Shown here in pieces: positions 12,001 through 19,486 of a stretch of DNA of 64,000 nucleotides (the stretch's first letter is position 1; each line of letters opens with the position of its first letter). The position numbers and the translations under genes were made by a program. The stretch is from Axinella damicornis. Lineage: Eukaryota > Porifera > Demospongiae > Axinellida > Axinellidae. The notes beneath the pieces are model-generated. The model saw nothing but the letters and a program-made list of their open reading frames with translations. It made no database searches and had not been told where the DNA came from. The DNA lies in assembly GCA_963931865.1 (NCBI GenBank), contig OZ007517.1, positions 9,310,038-9,374,037 on the forward strand, in the 5' to 3' direction.

Positions 12001-12318
12001 TTCATGGCCCATGAGGTGGCAGAGAAGGCCCTGAAAGGTGGGATGTATGCCAAGTGTGGGCTCGGAGAAAAGAGCTTGAAATCCCACAACCTCACTCCAC
12101 TAGCATATGCACTGCAGGCAGAGGAGCCATTCTCAACACAGGGCCTTGCTGGATGCACCATCCCACTCGAGGACTACTACCTGGACACACGATTTCCAAA
12201 CCGGTACCCAGATGGCACCACAATTCCGTCTGACCACTACTCACCAGATGATGCACAGCAAGCTAAGGAAAAGGCTGAAAGCATCTTGGACATGATGAAA
12301 GAACTCATGAACAGTTAA
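1..12318 (+). CDS. Sacsin-like protein, copy A (5'-truncated by window edge)
   Basis: The frame is open from base 1 to the TAA at 12316-12318 (4105 codons), so the first ATG at 43 is internal. By alignment with copy B, about 674 bp of the giant exon and two small upstream exons lie outside the window. In visible-residue numbering: the rest of sacsin repeat 1 spans about 1-1030; repeat 2 starts near 1034 with QNADDA and GKFGVGFCSVYH; repeat 3 starts near 2011 with QNADDA and GQYGIGFNVVYH. A J-domain begins near 3800 with WHPDKNPD (HPD near 3831), a glycine/tyrosine-rich linker is encoded at about 11740-11845, and a HEPN domain fills the last 135 residues. In vertebrates sacsin is a cytosolic giant co-chaperone linked to Hsp70, mitochondria and intermediate filaments; that role here is inferred from family membership. 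No frameshift or stop is seen. Family assignment is very secure; the function in this organism is unknown. Confidence 0.95.
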   Translation, partial: SPTSPGGRIFCFLPMPTEASLSLPVHINGTFGLNDDRRTLKWPGTERKNDPAADWNKTLVSELLPPCYARLLMEAKKHLRPEQFYEAWPRADVVKTTTWEGLLLPLFTQLFRQAVFWTERTEALQVVGEWITTMEGSFIPKGSKVASVVRNVLSQCEVKLVDIPPSIWSALSHSRTRVSEVSPKFAREQLKKHLQSYCYIDEIGKLELLRYCLSDKQYSELPGLSLLPLADHTFVAFAYRQFQTNRYLCTAECPHSLLPNLDNMLVDLPHDPDLSRSLSEVADQQITQLTKLTVDKVAELIPSAMPSEWRYQKIVTLPHSRFPSDWFQLFWQWVRNKSLKFFSGKLILPLSHSSQHGGVSFQVTQLNVNSAVVYMSHPASPTLLAALDKLKVAYSKATDFPYLQHRQLTHYMKQFNPAGILDATTLSTSELQRVSMTSEEACRLREFLSSGPSSALSQRQTTLQNLPIFATGQNSSSNLYSVTTLMHSSLLRMAVVEPENTVVSAVHLPSTILLFTRDYHQLQLLKCLSGIVAFPSNIDFITDHFVPLIHRRIFPDHLLDGVMQEILDMFHILVSRAGKQQKLLSALQSLPFLRTLSGTRKCPQELFDPSIQQLCELFKNESVFPTSPFDEQKYIQHLRSCGLRTSVKPQEIVNIICAISTSAGTHPQSVDSAKLSRCKAVLGYLSQCDSRTLSETVIVSYLWQPYSCPFSTALKKLATDKSWLPICSSPPEDYPSSCLEWKGKGFESHFISLSSSVFIPNPDNCNSLPLVAGSQVYLLDYTLPSRIAQIFTTGDIVQHTLAHFQEVIRCQEEISAATTTHIVYLIYQVLNSQNSQQLHGLDSIPEWIWIRKHEKFVTPTAVAMNQNRSFRHNLEPYIYILPDDISQYSNLFSAFGMEHSATQSQIISVLSMIKDGAPDSECDASDASEAWQTVMSILNWLTRDGTQEPSLEEEDTLYVPVESDCQWPQLMETSEVVYTDNDFLQEFLVSTDDGKTYTFVHHRIHSQMAHILGLTPLSEHLDISEDTFEDAGQYEPLTVRLKNILKDYKDGLTIVKELLQNADDAEATEVNICYDARQHTVKPRSLFFPGMHDCHGPALVVHNNATFSNDDFTNITKLAAATKASKPLKIGKFGVGFCSVYHVTDIPSFVSQQTLCIFDPTLGYLKKEIKNPGRPGKKVNFASRFIASSSQLVPYAGLFGFNPKEPYSGTMFRFPFRTSASELSGTMYTEATIRELINDVKNCSSKLILFLQHIKCITFSRIDQGQQSPTVLLQITKELVESISGTLTEVKKIRCLDERSSQAHEDSWLIATHTDSIGTERTTASVACLLEVTSPSQGYNVMKIEGEIFCFLPLAQKTGLPVHVSSNFAVINNRRGIWTTDESSTNDSEVQWNLSLMQNVIPKAYHTLLASLQEGHCQGKLREYAFYSLWPLEANLTRHNPWVHAVHKLYSEAISSSRLFYSMPSSQWLTLLECKFLAPGILCQSSTDANILDCVLAVVTHLRLPLVDLPSKYHVHLSLGSSTITEEEFIQLFFGHITSFTDIQQSRNEVLQFMLEVYAVGLDRIQTSRMDYMRKYLTYYPCIPCTPDGTQLKMCSQVVDPRTEFAKLFDSAEGMFPIQQFSDGHLVHTAMMELGIISENIPWSLVIDRAETVAQLYHADRTKALKRVQLILKCIESNAKDKQDKQEANALSAVRFLPVLKKPVDYPLPWFGEGHQLLSGQELMIKGATTQRHFLEASETNIIIAGSQVAFVNDKSIEEDGCNYINQKTREILQLRISPSIQEVINHLKLLITEFNSEQPNSQLFQWADRICRQAYEFLDGQIQQQKYADQASQPLDLQELLSLPCVWTGKKFIEIQAVARGWKLEGPYLYPVPSSLGLRKNLASSLGIKDSFTPEDIVRVLSQMKDDFNDNPVSEACQTLLNELVPKLYGINPDECSKSIMLPDTSYVMHKSTDLAFNDAPWCKPEEHYKFVHETIPRKLALKLKVKPVRSKKLEKYVSPAELHFRGVPFGQHEELTRRIQNIIREYPFDITVLKELLQNADDAKAKKMCIILDKRSHGKESVLSEEWQQLQGPALLVWNDSTFTERDLKGIQQLGLGSKRSDAESIGQYGIGFNVVYHLTDCPSFVTGGETLCIMDPHCRFVPEATSQMPGRRFDDLDSGFWDDFPDLKSAYLRGGLKDCPEELLGGSLFRFPLRHTSELMKSSKIVDPSVSNVYEPLTADKMHSCLVKWAPKMKQALLFLNHVTELCFFVIEDHKPSMLSPAAVSYVPTCVLEHCFEVCINESAQHSRAHLHEKIAAFKEERGNDPCVVRYPLTITETSHVPPQTYTLQRREAQKIKTEQWLIQQGIGDLEDKQQTWKYISQVKPKHGIAAPLRSLSQLRSFHGDVFCFLPLPVSCDLPVHVNAHFILNASRRNIWKSTVPGEIDNKSRWNENLISAISSSYANFLMEAHSFYIKSEPYSDLSELQTDSLCYYSVFPNWSKGPEGDKIVPEGQWLKLAEDVYRKLASNNASVLAILESTPSEPSMMQEVASEQDVQHTVKWHPLKSPSGPSFHVYFWAMRPHHDDTPLKPILERIGIKITCAPLRIRNHFRTVECELPKTSPSSVYDYYTRFSGQASPSGEFPCAVEATAFHSVAAFKTFSQYLLSTCEASGTEEFPKLPFGYPLLLTADGQLRNFDKRNKVISSAHLRVFPQSLEKFLHPELLDVKYSTSYFFSSDFSNYMVVQGILSKALPPALQASHVLTADEHITKSMLSALWACFCNDQTFCRHLVNILKCWALLPSTNNQLFSSTNLLLPILPPPSGPSSLLPKSNQFSAVYEVLHHLGMPFLATDIVVNQGAVQSYCPQLSNHKRILTNLYHLHQQSSISSVITIDNADILIAYFQNINFQYPVCPEEYRRSVKALPLFLTTEGSLTSVTGKTVFIWPTYACKVGYSKWASVRNVVFLDKAGAWAKLGPSNLGIEEMPEENLYINYIFPAFTQLSETERFQHLKRIRDSLFMTNKLRIDSGGFMIDCTLATQFIGALKALPCIGQEGSQLKRVSEFSTHDKEIFRAFSKHFHFLPECFTSNEREYPKWMQFFCAIGLRQTINKQEFLQFCQETADGKSADPRKASSVLVKYLFSQEATDDSWYKDSRFLSGVSRIPFVCTEDLRTLTWIHPVHPAPKTITTSSEVVYMTQLQGAALSEHGNIVWTMKCVVRLPCQYWQRDLLEKLQVVTQPSATDVIQNITAIAGSRFADFSLFDNYPEEYRPPNGADGLIRVMFRHFEFLGVKIKNLTRGQLSPLKDLTCIPVYATPKHGIASRVCVVLTKPSHVLSTGDIVRYFPFLHRIPDELFTVHPVLEKIGVESSPGLGHMRIALETAFNCSDHGQQTLDVNTRLVVQSLIKTLDTLLKEQKESRKSTLAAVKTALVPLYLPSEKGTLVHTPSLLYCDRYDYRGCKLELSGTGLSRLTLLTERSERIFEEEFCEGLPDGVRPKGLSKCCKQMVPKHCIESEVENSSAVKSLQTTFSLHNLSQNILKVIKHVTGDEQLCKNLEPIITQFFQTIRIVTVRNLKTDILLQTKEPNPLIGSVRVDFYLQQEEASWCFYLNSKLSASTYSGVMDACESLAEHLIAVIKSQNTDISQIIQLELKNVFTNLLRLQTPQELDCVLDRRGIKVESDIRFETDVTPRLGRPIPQSWHHRLDQDINNLFHPEEWVGYEDGEDHFVFAQVIHPVMKDDGANCHDMGTRIRMRYKIYTSEDDEEGKEVSALDLYKFLRGKKAGVRKEMSKELVPYEGATDGSQPRHEAKDEVDLKSIKKQLCRELREIWKLPQSEKTKAIRRLYLKWHPDKNPDRPELAEEVFKFLKSQIERLGQGLPLLDPDEEPTTGGPSPHARRGFPSQWSSFFRTWNNTAHQHYRYRESEHQYRARGGGGGGGGGGYGGYGGGYGGGHGGYGGGGGGGGGFARAQFPFDEDLGPQPNLQEGKRWVKQAEVDFDTLVMLLDRTPTSNKVSASVCFMAHEVAEKALKGGMYAKCGLGEKSLKSHNLTPLAYALQAEEPFSTQGLAGCTIPLEDYYLDTRFPNRYPDGTTIPSDHYSPDDAQQAKEKAESILDMMKELMNS

Positions 12319-12828
12319 CTAGTTTGCAGATTATCATAAGCTAGATGACTTAGTCTACTTATTCATAGATCATGGTATTTTGAGAAGCTTAGGACATTAG
12401 ACTACTGAGAAGCTTAGGACTTTAGAACTATTATGGGTTTGTATGCAGCAAAGAATGTACTTGACAAATTGATGATGCAACTTTGGCATGTAAAACACAA
12501 GGTGCAGAAAAGAAATCTATGTACATCAGTATTTCACTAAGGCAGGTGCATACAATTAAAATACTTGGTATCTACTAGCGTGTACCTGAATATCTGGTTT
12601 GCCAAACAGGTTTCCGAACTTGATTGTCAATACGTTATCATGCTCATTCCCAGACCATTTTTAACCCTCCGTGTGGTGTACAGTTTTAACCATTGCCTCG
12701 TGGGTTAAGGTAGAATTAGCTACATCGTGATTGTGATGGTAAAGGAGACCTTTGAATTAAAGAACAATTCCATTTATGGTAACTCAGTGATGATGTCATC
12801 ACCATCCCCCATTTAATGGGGCCCAGGA
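12319..12828. other. 3' flank / probable 3' UTR of copy A
   Basis: No coding signal. It is clearly homologous to the flank of copy C (61304 onward): both share the segment just after the stop, the GAGAAGCTTAGGAC direct repeats, and a later block ending CATTTTTAACCCTCCG (12655-12671 here). The flank of copy B is unrelated. An ATTAAA at 12555-12560 is a possible polyadenylation signal, with no further support. Confidence 0.5.
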
Positions 12829-12853
12829 GGATGGATAGGATAGGATAGGATAA
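12829..12853. repeat. GGATA short tandem repeat (LINE tail)
   Basis: Four to five GGATA/GGATG units. The position matches the 3' terminus of the minus-strand LINE fragment, so it is probably that element's microsatellite tail. Confidence 0.7.
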
Positions 12854-13620
12854 ATTTTAATTTTTAACAGGTGAGTCCCATCAGCCTGGGGCTGGTCTCC
12901 CTGGGAGTCCTGTGTGACAAACAATTACATGTACAAAGAAGAGGCAAGAATTCAGAACAAGACTCTACTTACAGGAAAAAAAAGAAAAAAGAAAAACAAA
13001 AGACCAAAAAGAAATGACGTATGAAACTACATCTACTTAGTTTAAGCCAGGTACAAGTACTGGGACAATATAACATTCAAAGGAATATATACAAGGGTAC
13101 ATCCAATACACGTATGAAAGAGATAAAAATCAAAAAAATAAAAAAACAATATAGATCTAGCTGGTACAAAATTACAAATTTTAGGTCACACTATTTAAGT
13201 ACAAACCAAATAAGTGGGATTTTAGACCGTTCATAAATCCACTAGAGGATGTAGCGATGCGTAAATTGTTAGGTAGTTTATTCCAACTCATTGGTCCTTG
13301 GAATGAAAAGGACTTCCTTAAAAATTCGGTTTTGGGGAGTGGCAAGAATAGTTTCACGTCACCCCGAGTTCTACTGTTGGTGATTTTGATGCTGTCGCAC
13401 ATGTACTGAGGAGCCAGCCCCTTTACACACTTGCGGATTAATGAGAGTCTGAACATCTCTCTTCGCTGGTCAAGTGGGACCCATCTCAGCTCCTGTCGAA
13501 GGATAGCACTAGGTGTCCTGGGGGGTTTAGAAAGAATGATTCTCATACCATAGTTCTGGATTCTTTCAACTTTCTTAGGACCTGCATGTAAACCTGCGGC
13601 ATTCCGGGGTTATCAAATCA
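12829..13620 (-). mobile_element. 5'-truncated non-LTR retrotransposon (CR1/Jockey-like LINE) 3' end
   Basis: On the minus strand an open frame from about 13590 to 13181 encodes the C-terminal tail of a LINE reverse-transcriptase protein. It contains VERIQNYGMRIIL, a RWVPLDQRREMFRL segment and FQGPMSWNKLPNNLR, all typical of the end of CR1/Jockey-class ORF2. Downstream on that strand come an A/T-rich 3' UTR and a short TATCC tandem tail (GGATA on the plus strand, 12829-12853), a common LINE ending. The reverse-transcriptase catalytic core is absent, so this is a dead 5'-truncated copy whose break lies near 13610-13640, beside a short GAACT repeat. Confidence 0.8.
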
Positions 13621-14032
13621 ATGAACTGAACTGAACTGAAGGTGTTAACTAATGCACCCGTGATCTGGTCCTACCTTATGGTACTGTGCCTTAATCTATG
13701 ACATCAGATATGACATGCACACTTGTGACCTGTAGCTATGCAATACCAGTGAAGGTGTAATGTACGTCAGAATGACAAAGGGCTCACTAGAACATGTTAA
13801 TGTCATAGGTAGCTAATTGCTAAAATCAATGAGACTACTGTTAGTAATCAAAATAATGGTAGCTATAGCTGACTACTGCCTGTGAATTCTACCATCACAG
13901 AATATTAATATGGACTGACTGTATACACCTTAAACATAGCTAATTATCAGTCCTGCACTAATTCCTGTCAAATAATTGTTAATGCACCATAAAGGTACGT
14001 ACTTGATAATTAAATTATCTTAGCTACATGCT
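13621..14032. other. Intergenic, no recognised feature
   Basis: A/T-rich sequence between the LINE fragment and the first TTAA element. I see no conserved coding, repeat or regulatory structure. Confidence 0.5.
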
Positions 14033-14642
14033 TTAACCCTTTAACCACCGAATTCTTCCCACCAAGACAACACATTTTCATGCATTCAGCGCACACCACT
14101 TTCGTAGGTACTCCTCTCCCACAGCATTCGCTCCTCAGCGGCCAAACTTGGTGGGGCCCGCACACATGGAGAGACCCCTCTGGCAATACCGTTAATGATA
14201 TTCATGACCCCCCACAAGGCCAGCAATCGGAGGTCAAAGGTGGATGTCAGCCGGATTTTCGCCCAGCATTTCCCTAAACTTGGGCCAGATCTGACTGATG
14301 GCATACCTTACACCACCAATTTGCAGGTTTTCTTGAGGCCCTGGGTGGGGTCTATGAATATCATTAGAATCAAAAATTCTCGGGTCAATGAATCTCATTA
14401 AAATCAAAAGACGCCTACGACAGGCCGAAGGGGGGGCTGCCGCCCCCCCTTCGAAACCCCCCCGCTTGTACGTTTAGTGGGGGAGGCGCGCCGAAATCTG
14501 ACCAAATTTTTGAGTTCGTGCCTTAAAGTCGTCCCTAGGCCCTCTGAAGACTTTTTGCTCTCTTTTTGGACTGGCGAGAAGCCCTACAAGTGCATAGGGT
14601 CTAAATGACGCCTATAGACGTCAATGGGGCTTAAAGGGTTAA
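14033..14642. mobile_element. piggyBac-like non-autonomous element (MITE), copy 1
   Basis: A 610-bp unit bounded by TTAA on both sides, with inverted ends: TTAACCCTTTAA at the left and TTAAAGGGTTAA at the right (14631-14642). TTAA target duplications with CCC...GGG termini are the signature of the piggyBac superfamily. The short open frames inside are identical in both copies and resemble no transposase, so the element is non-autonomous. It contains a perfect G/C hairpin at 14427-14452. The sequence reappears 724 bp downstream with very few differences. Confidence 0.8.
14427..14452. repeat. Perfect 11-bp stem hairpin inside the MITE
   Basis: GAAGGGGGGGC, a four-base loop TGCC, then GCCCCCCCTTC. 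A second C tract follows at about 14456-14463. It is repeated at 15151-15176 in the second copy. Confidence 0.85.
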
Positions 14643-14756
14643 TGAGATTCATAGTTGGTGAGAATGGGCCCTCAAAACGGCCTAGACTTGTACTGTGTGC
14701 CAGTTTGGGATGGTTTGCCGATTTTTAATGAGATTCATTGATCCTCCATGCACATA

Positions 14757-15366
14757 TTAACCCTTTAACCACCGAATTCTTCCCACCAAGACAACACATT
14801 TTCATGCATTCAGCGCACACCACTTTCGTAGGTACTCCTCTCCCACAGCATTCGCTCCTCAGCGGCCAAACTTGGTGGGGCCCGCACACATGGAGAGACC
14901 CCTCTGGCAATACCGTTAATGATATTCATGACCCCCCACAAGGCCAGCAATCGGAGGTCAAAGGTGGATGTCAGCCGGATTTTCGCCCAGCATTTCCCTA
15001 AACTTGGGCCAGATCTGACTGATGGCATACCTTACACCACCAATTTGCAGGTTTTCTTGAGGCCCTGGGTGGGGTCTATGAATATCATTAGAATCAAAAA
15101 TTCTCGGGTCAATGAATCTCATTAAAATCAAAAGACGCCTACGACAGGCTGAAGGGGGGGCTGCCGCCCCCCCTTCGAAACCCCCCCGCTTGTACGTTTA
15201 GTGGGGGAGGCGCGCCGAAATCTGACCAAATTTTTGAGTTCGTGCCTTAAAGTCGTCCCTAGGCCCTCTGAAGACTTTTTGGTCTCTTTTTGGGCTGGCG
15301 AGAAGCCCTACAAGTGCATAGGGTCTAAATGACGCCTATAGACGTCAATGGGGCTTAAAGGGTTAA
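14757..15366. mobile_element. piggyBac-like non-autonomous element (MITE), copy 2
   Basis: A second 610-bp copy in the same orientation, 724 bp from the first and almost identical, again bounded by TTAA on both sides (TTAACCCTTTAA at the left, TTAAAGGGTTAA at 15355-15366). The 114 bp between the copies is unrelated, so these are two insertions or a duplicated insertion rather than a simple tandem repeat. Confidence 0.8.
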
Positions 15367-15727
15367 GGCGTGTCCTTTTATATATAGGTAAAGGACATGC
15401 CTTTGCGTTCAGCACTAGTAGCTATACCCTAACACATCAGAAAGGATAAACAATCCGAACTATTTAACGGTTAATGGAATTCATTGACTGTGTAAACTGA
15501 CCCGAAGCAGCGTTCAGTATCTACATAGATTAGTTAGCTAGCTAGCTAGCTAGCTACAAGCCTAGCTACTTCAAAGCTCTGTATAGCCGTTCAAGTTAGT
15601 CAACCCCTAGGTGTTGCCTGCCGGAAATCGGGAGGAAACCACAACTAACAATCACGCCGCCTTTGATGACCATGATTGTGAAGATAATGATAGGGCTACC
15701 GTTATAGCTGGCTAGCTCGCTGAGAGA
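15367..15727. promoter_or_regulatory. Upstream region of copy B (putative promoter, 5' UTR)
   Basis: The 361 bp before the copy B start codon include a (TAGC)n run at about 15535-15557. I see no convincing TATA box or initiator. The promoter role is inferred only from position. Confidence 0.3.
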
Positions 15728-15829
15728 ATGAGTGACTTTACCGGAGAGCAGTTCGGACCGAGACGACCTCCACTGTCTGTGACCATAAAGGCGATTCTTG
15801 AGAGATACCCTGATGGCCAGATCTTCAAG
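15728..15829 (+). CDS. Sacsin-like copy B, exon 1 (N-terminus)
   Basis: ATG at 15728 is the first in frame after an in-frame TAG at 15713. Its 34 codons begin MSDFTGEQFG and end ERYPDGQIFK, followed by a GTATAC donor at 15830 (phase 0). The sequence matches copy C exon 1 almost residue for residue. It forms the first helix of the sacsin repeat 1 ATPase module, directly ahead of the QNADDA exon. There is no ubiquitin-like domain ahead of it. Confidence 0.8.
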
Positions 15830-15922
15830 GTATACGCGTAGCTTGCTAGCTACCTCCCTGTTTGCGGTTCATTGCGTGTGCTCACAGGCTAAGCTGTCAT
15901 ATGGCTTTGTTTATATTCTCAG

Positions 15923-16181
15923 GAGATTATCCAGAACGCGGACGATGCTGGAGCGAAGACGGTGAAGTTTTACCTCGACAGCAGGCAGCATGGGAGGACA
16001 TCGCTCGTGCATCCCGCCTTGGCACGCTTCCAGGGACCTGCGCTGTTGGCCTGCAATGATGCGCAGTTCACCGCTGAGGACTGGGAGGGCATACAGAACT
16101 TGCAGCGTAGCGTCAAGGCAGAGGACCCCTTCAAAGTGGGGAAATTTGGGATTGGATTCAACTCCGTCTACCACATCACAG
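15923..16181 (+). CDS. Sacsin-like copy B, exon 2 (SRR1 ATPase core)
   Basis: 259 bp preceded by a TTCTCAG acceptor. It encodes EIIQNADDAGAKTV (the Hsp90-type ATP-binding N-box) through GKFGIGFNSVYHIT (the glycine box). It ends in phase 1 on the first base of an aspartate codon, with a GT donor at 16182. Joined to exon 3 the codon becomes GAT, giving HITDLP as in repeats 2 and 3 (VTDIP, LTDCP). With exons 1 and 3 the total is 13,239 bp, exactly 4413 codons, which confirms the phases. Confidence 0.9.
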
Positions 16182-16391
16182 GTTCGATGTAGCTAGCTAT
16201 TCGGTATTCAGAAGAGGTGCAATGCATTATGTAGCTAGGTAGCTAGCTACTTGTAGCGGGGAGATCCCATGACACATCAGTCATAGTCATTTCAACTTAG
16301 CTGTAGCTAGCTGGACAGCTAGGACAGCTGAAGCACAGGAATTCTGTAACCCAGATGTGGGCCGTAATCTCTATCGTAATAGTGTGGGATG

Positions 16392-16425
16392 CAGGGGCGG
16401 ATCCAGCCCCCTTTAGCCCCCTCCC

Positions 16426-16458
<33 letters not shown>

Positions 16459-16915
16459 TTCTGACCACACCCTTTGTTTGCACGTGGACCCGACTTAGTG
16501 TTGGAACCAGCAACAAAGAAGTTGAAAGGAAGCTCAATGCTGGACTTTTTCCAACGGTAAACAGCGTGTGACAGTCAGAATGAATCAGATACAGAGTCAA
16601 CTCGTACTGGGGACGAAAACGGTTCTCAGTTAAGACCACGTGCATGGCGAATCTTCATCGGACTCTGACATTGGTGATTCACGACTAGTCACATACACCT
16701 TTCCACGTCGAGAGTAGATGTTCACAGATGACACAGAAACCAGAAAGCAGTGAGTGCAGTGCAAAAGCACAAAGGTGCTACGAGAACTCAGTGAAAACAT
16801 TTTCCGCACTTCACGCGGATTGGATCGACACTGCGCACTTCTATGCACTGCCTTCGGCAGTGGCCGGATAATAGCCCGCGGGCCCCATTAACGTTTATCC
16901 TGGATTCGCCCCAGG
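16392..16915. mobile_element. hAT-like MITE with poly-C tract
   Basis: The left end CAGGGGCGGATCCAG (16392-16406) is matched by an inverted right end CTGGATTCGCCCC (16900-16912). GGGGCGGATCCAG-type termini are common in hAT-class elements. There is no transposase frame. The interior has a run of 32 C at 16427-16458. The superfamily call rests on terminal similarity only. Confidence 0.55.
16427..16458. repeat. Homopolymer (C)32
   Basis: Uninterrupted cytosines within the hAT-like element; the length is prone to polymorphism or sequencing error. Confidence 0.9.
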
Positions 16916-18028
16916 TGGGATGAATGCTGTCAAGTACATGTATGCTGCTAGAAAAATGACGTAAACAACATTAAAAAATGTATCGAAAAGTACGGAGACA
17001 AGCCAAGTGGCCAGCTGGCTGGGGTCATGGGGTTTAATATTGGCGGAATTTTATTTGGCTTTTTTCCTAGACCACCAAATTGCCAAATTAAAAACCCTGC
17101 CAGATTTTCCCGCTAAGCGGTGTACTGAGAAAGCTAATGGCAGTGTATAATAACAAGCAGAGGAAAGTCTCCCAGTGTCCTTCTCTGGACAATAGCGGTA
17201 GCTTCACTCTCTGTGAATCATTGGCTTGCTCCTGTGAAGAATTAAATGGCAGAATGCCATCAACTCTGTATGGCAGCTGGTTGGCTTCTATAGCAGTAGC
17301 AGACCTTCCAACTCACCCTCATAGTGAGAGTGGCATCCTTATACAGTGGTCACCCTCTCACCATCCTGGTACTTGCGTCACACTCAATCAACCTCATTTC
17401 TTCAATTTCGTCATAAATTTCAACCATCACACTTTAAATAATGTGGACCGAATGAGTTGATATATTGTCAGGCTGTTGCTAAGTTTTGCAAAGACCATAA
17501 ATCTCATACAGTACGTACCTGCTTGGAGGGAATGTATTTTTATTATAGCACTGCCCTGGGGACATCTAAAGCAACAGTAGAGTTCATCGTCTTCAAACAC
17601 TAGAACGCGAGTTGATAGGACACATACAGGGTGCTACCTAGCAGTGTGCATGCGCCCCAGCCCTTAGGATTTATAGCATAGCAGTCACGTGCTGTATGGC
17701 TGATACAGCCCCTCACCCTCGGAGCTACACCCGGCGCCGGCCCTTGGGTTCGGTACATGTACGTAACATATGTAGTGGTGAGTCATTTCAAGTGATAAAA
17801 CATGTCTGTTATAATAGCAGCCATAAAATTAAGGTGCACACAAGGAAACTACACGGTGATTTCATCAATCGTGTACAATGACGTGTATGATTGTGTCCAT
17901 CACCCTCAACTTAGAATGTCTAAACAGTACTTATATGAGGTAGTTTTAATGGCCTTAATGCATCAAAACAGTTGTTGGTTTTTGCTAATCCTGACAAAAA
18001 ATGTAAACGGAGGCCTGTTATAACCGGG

Positions 18029-18513
18029 TACTGTAGGCGCTCTAGTTATGCATCAAATCTCAAAGTCTCAAACTGATAATGCGTCTCACTCCTGGGAGTA
18101 ATTTCCTATTATTGCATAATATGATTATAACAGCAGCATGGCAGCTATCTTGAAAGTGCCCACGTACAGTTGAATGGCGAAGAGGGTGCATCACATCACT
18201 GCATGTGAACGTATGTATAAAGACACAGTTGCGATATGGCTGGGAAATCAGTGAAGGTACGAGAAAGCAACTCACTTATATGTATCCTGTGCCCAAGGAT
18301 ACAGACGCCCCTTGTAGGAGAAAAGGCAGCGACAGTCCGAGAACAAACACAACCGCTGTGCAATAGCCTTGTCTACACCCGTCTGACTTGAGTACCTAGC
18401 AAGGTGTTTTCAAAGCATGCGTCAAACTTCGTTGCTGTTTGGCTGACGGAATTTCTATTGTTGCTTTACATTTCTATTTTTTGAGTGACGCATAATTAGA
18501 GCGCCTACGGTAG
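18029..18513. mobile_element. MITE with TACTGTAGGCGCTCTA termini
   Basis: The left arm at 18029-18055 (TACTGTAGGCGCTCTA then GTTATGCATCA) pairs with an inverted right arm at 18483-18513 (TGACGCATAATTAGAGCG...). The arms are about 27 bp with a few mismatches. The 430-bp interior has no recognisable protein. Confidence 0.55.
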
Positions 18514-19486
18514 GTACAGATAGCCAATTCTGAATAAAGCATTATATCATGTTCTAAACTGTAAGTCCGTAAAAGAATGCTTAAGGCTATCTATACAGTC
18601 CTGGGTGTATAAACTTGGTGTCCAAAAAGAATGCACAAGAGATTCTTAGAATTCATTGCAAAACAAACTATTTTGACAGTTTGGGCAGTAACTGTAAGTG
18701 TTCATATTTGGTTATGTCATCAAGGAGTGAAGGCCTCAATGAATTGCTGCAGTGTTCAGAATCATATACTCCATTTCAAGGATGAAGCTGTCTTTTTCAT
18801 GCTGATGTGTGGTATATTAGGCTGATATGCTGATGGTACACCAACTAGTATAGGCCCAGTGGGGCACTATCAGGTGGATTAAGGACTGAGGCACTCGTAG
18901 TACACACAATGCTGTGTTTGTGCTTGTTTGAAATTTTTCACCTAGGAAACGAACCATGACGATCACAAGTGAGAAATTTAATTGTGTGGAAAGTGGGTTC
19001 TTTTGTTCTGTTACTACGTGGCTAAAAGATGGCTATAGTCTTTGCTGAGTCATAAACAATATGTACCAAACCACAAGTGATCACATGCCTGTGCCCAAGC
19101 GTAAATTGGCTAGGCTGTAGGTTGGTCGGGAAGTCGTTGTGATAGTAATGATGATGTGTACAAATGCTTAAACAGTTGTTTACTAGTCCTGGATATAGTT
19201 TCTGTCAAGTTTGCCGTATGCCCCCAATCTGACAGACAACAAGCACTTCACGCAAGAAAGAGAGGGGTGCAAAGTTTGGTTGTTTTCATTACCACCTTTT
19301 GCAAAGTTGTACGATCAAGGATGGACATCTGTTAAGCCGTAGCCACCAAGTGAAAGTCTAGGCAGGGCCAAGATGATGCACTCACTTAGCTATATCCCTT
19401 CCGAGGCGGAACGAAAGCACTGGCCTTTTCCAAGGGCTGTAACGGGTCTTACATCCAGCAGGCCAGGGGTACAACTATAACAATGC

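Noticed and set aside
11650..12161. Antisense frames rich in Pro, Ser and His opposite the Gly-rich linker
   Set aside because: Low-complexity shadow of the GGN repeat on the coding strand; it differs between paralogues as the repeat does.
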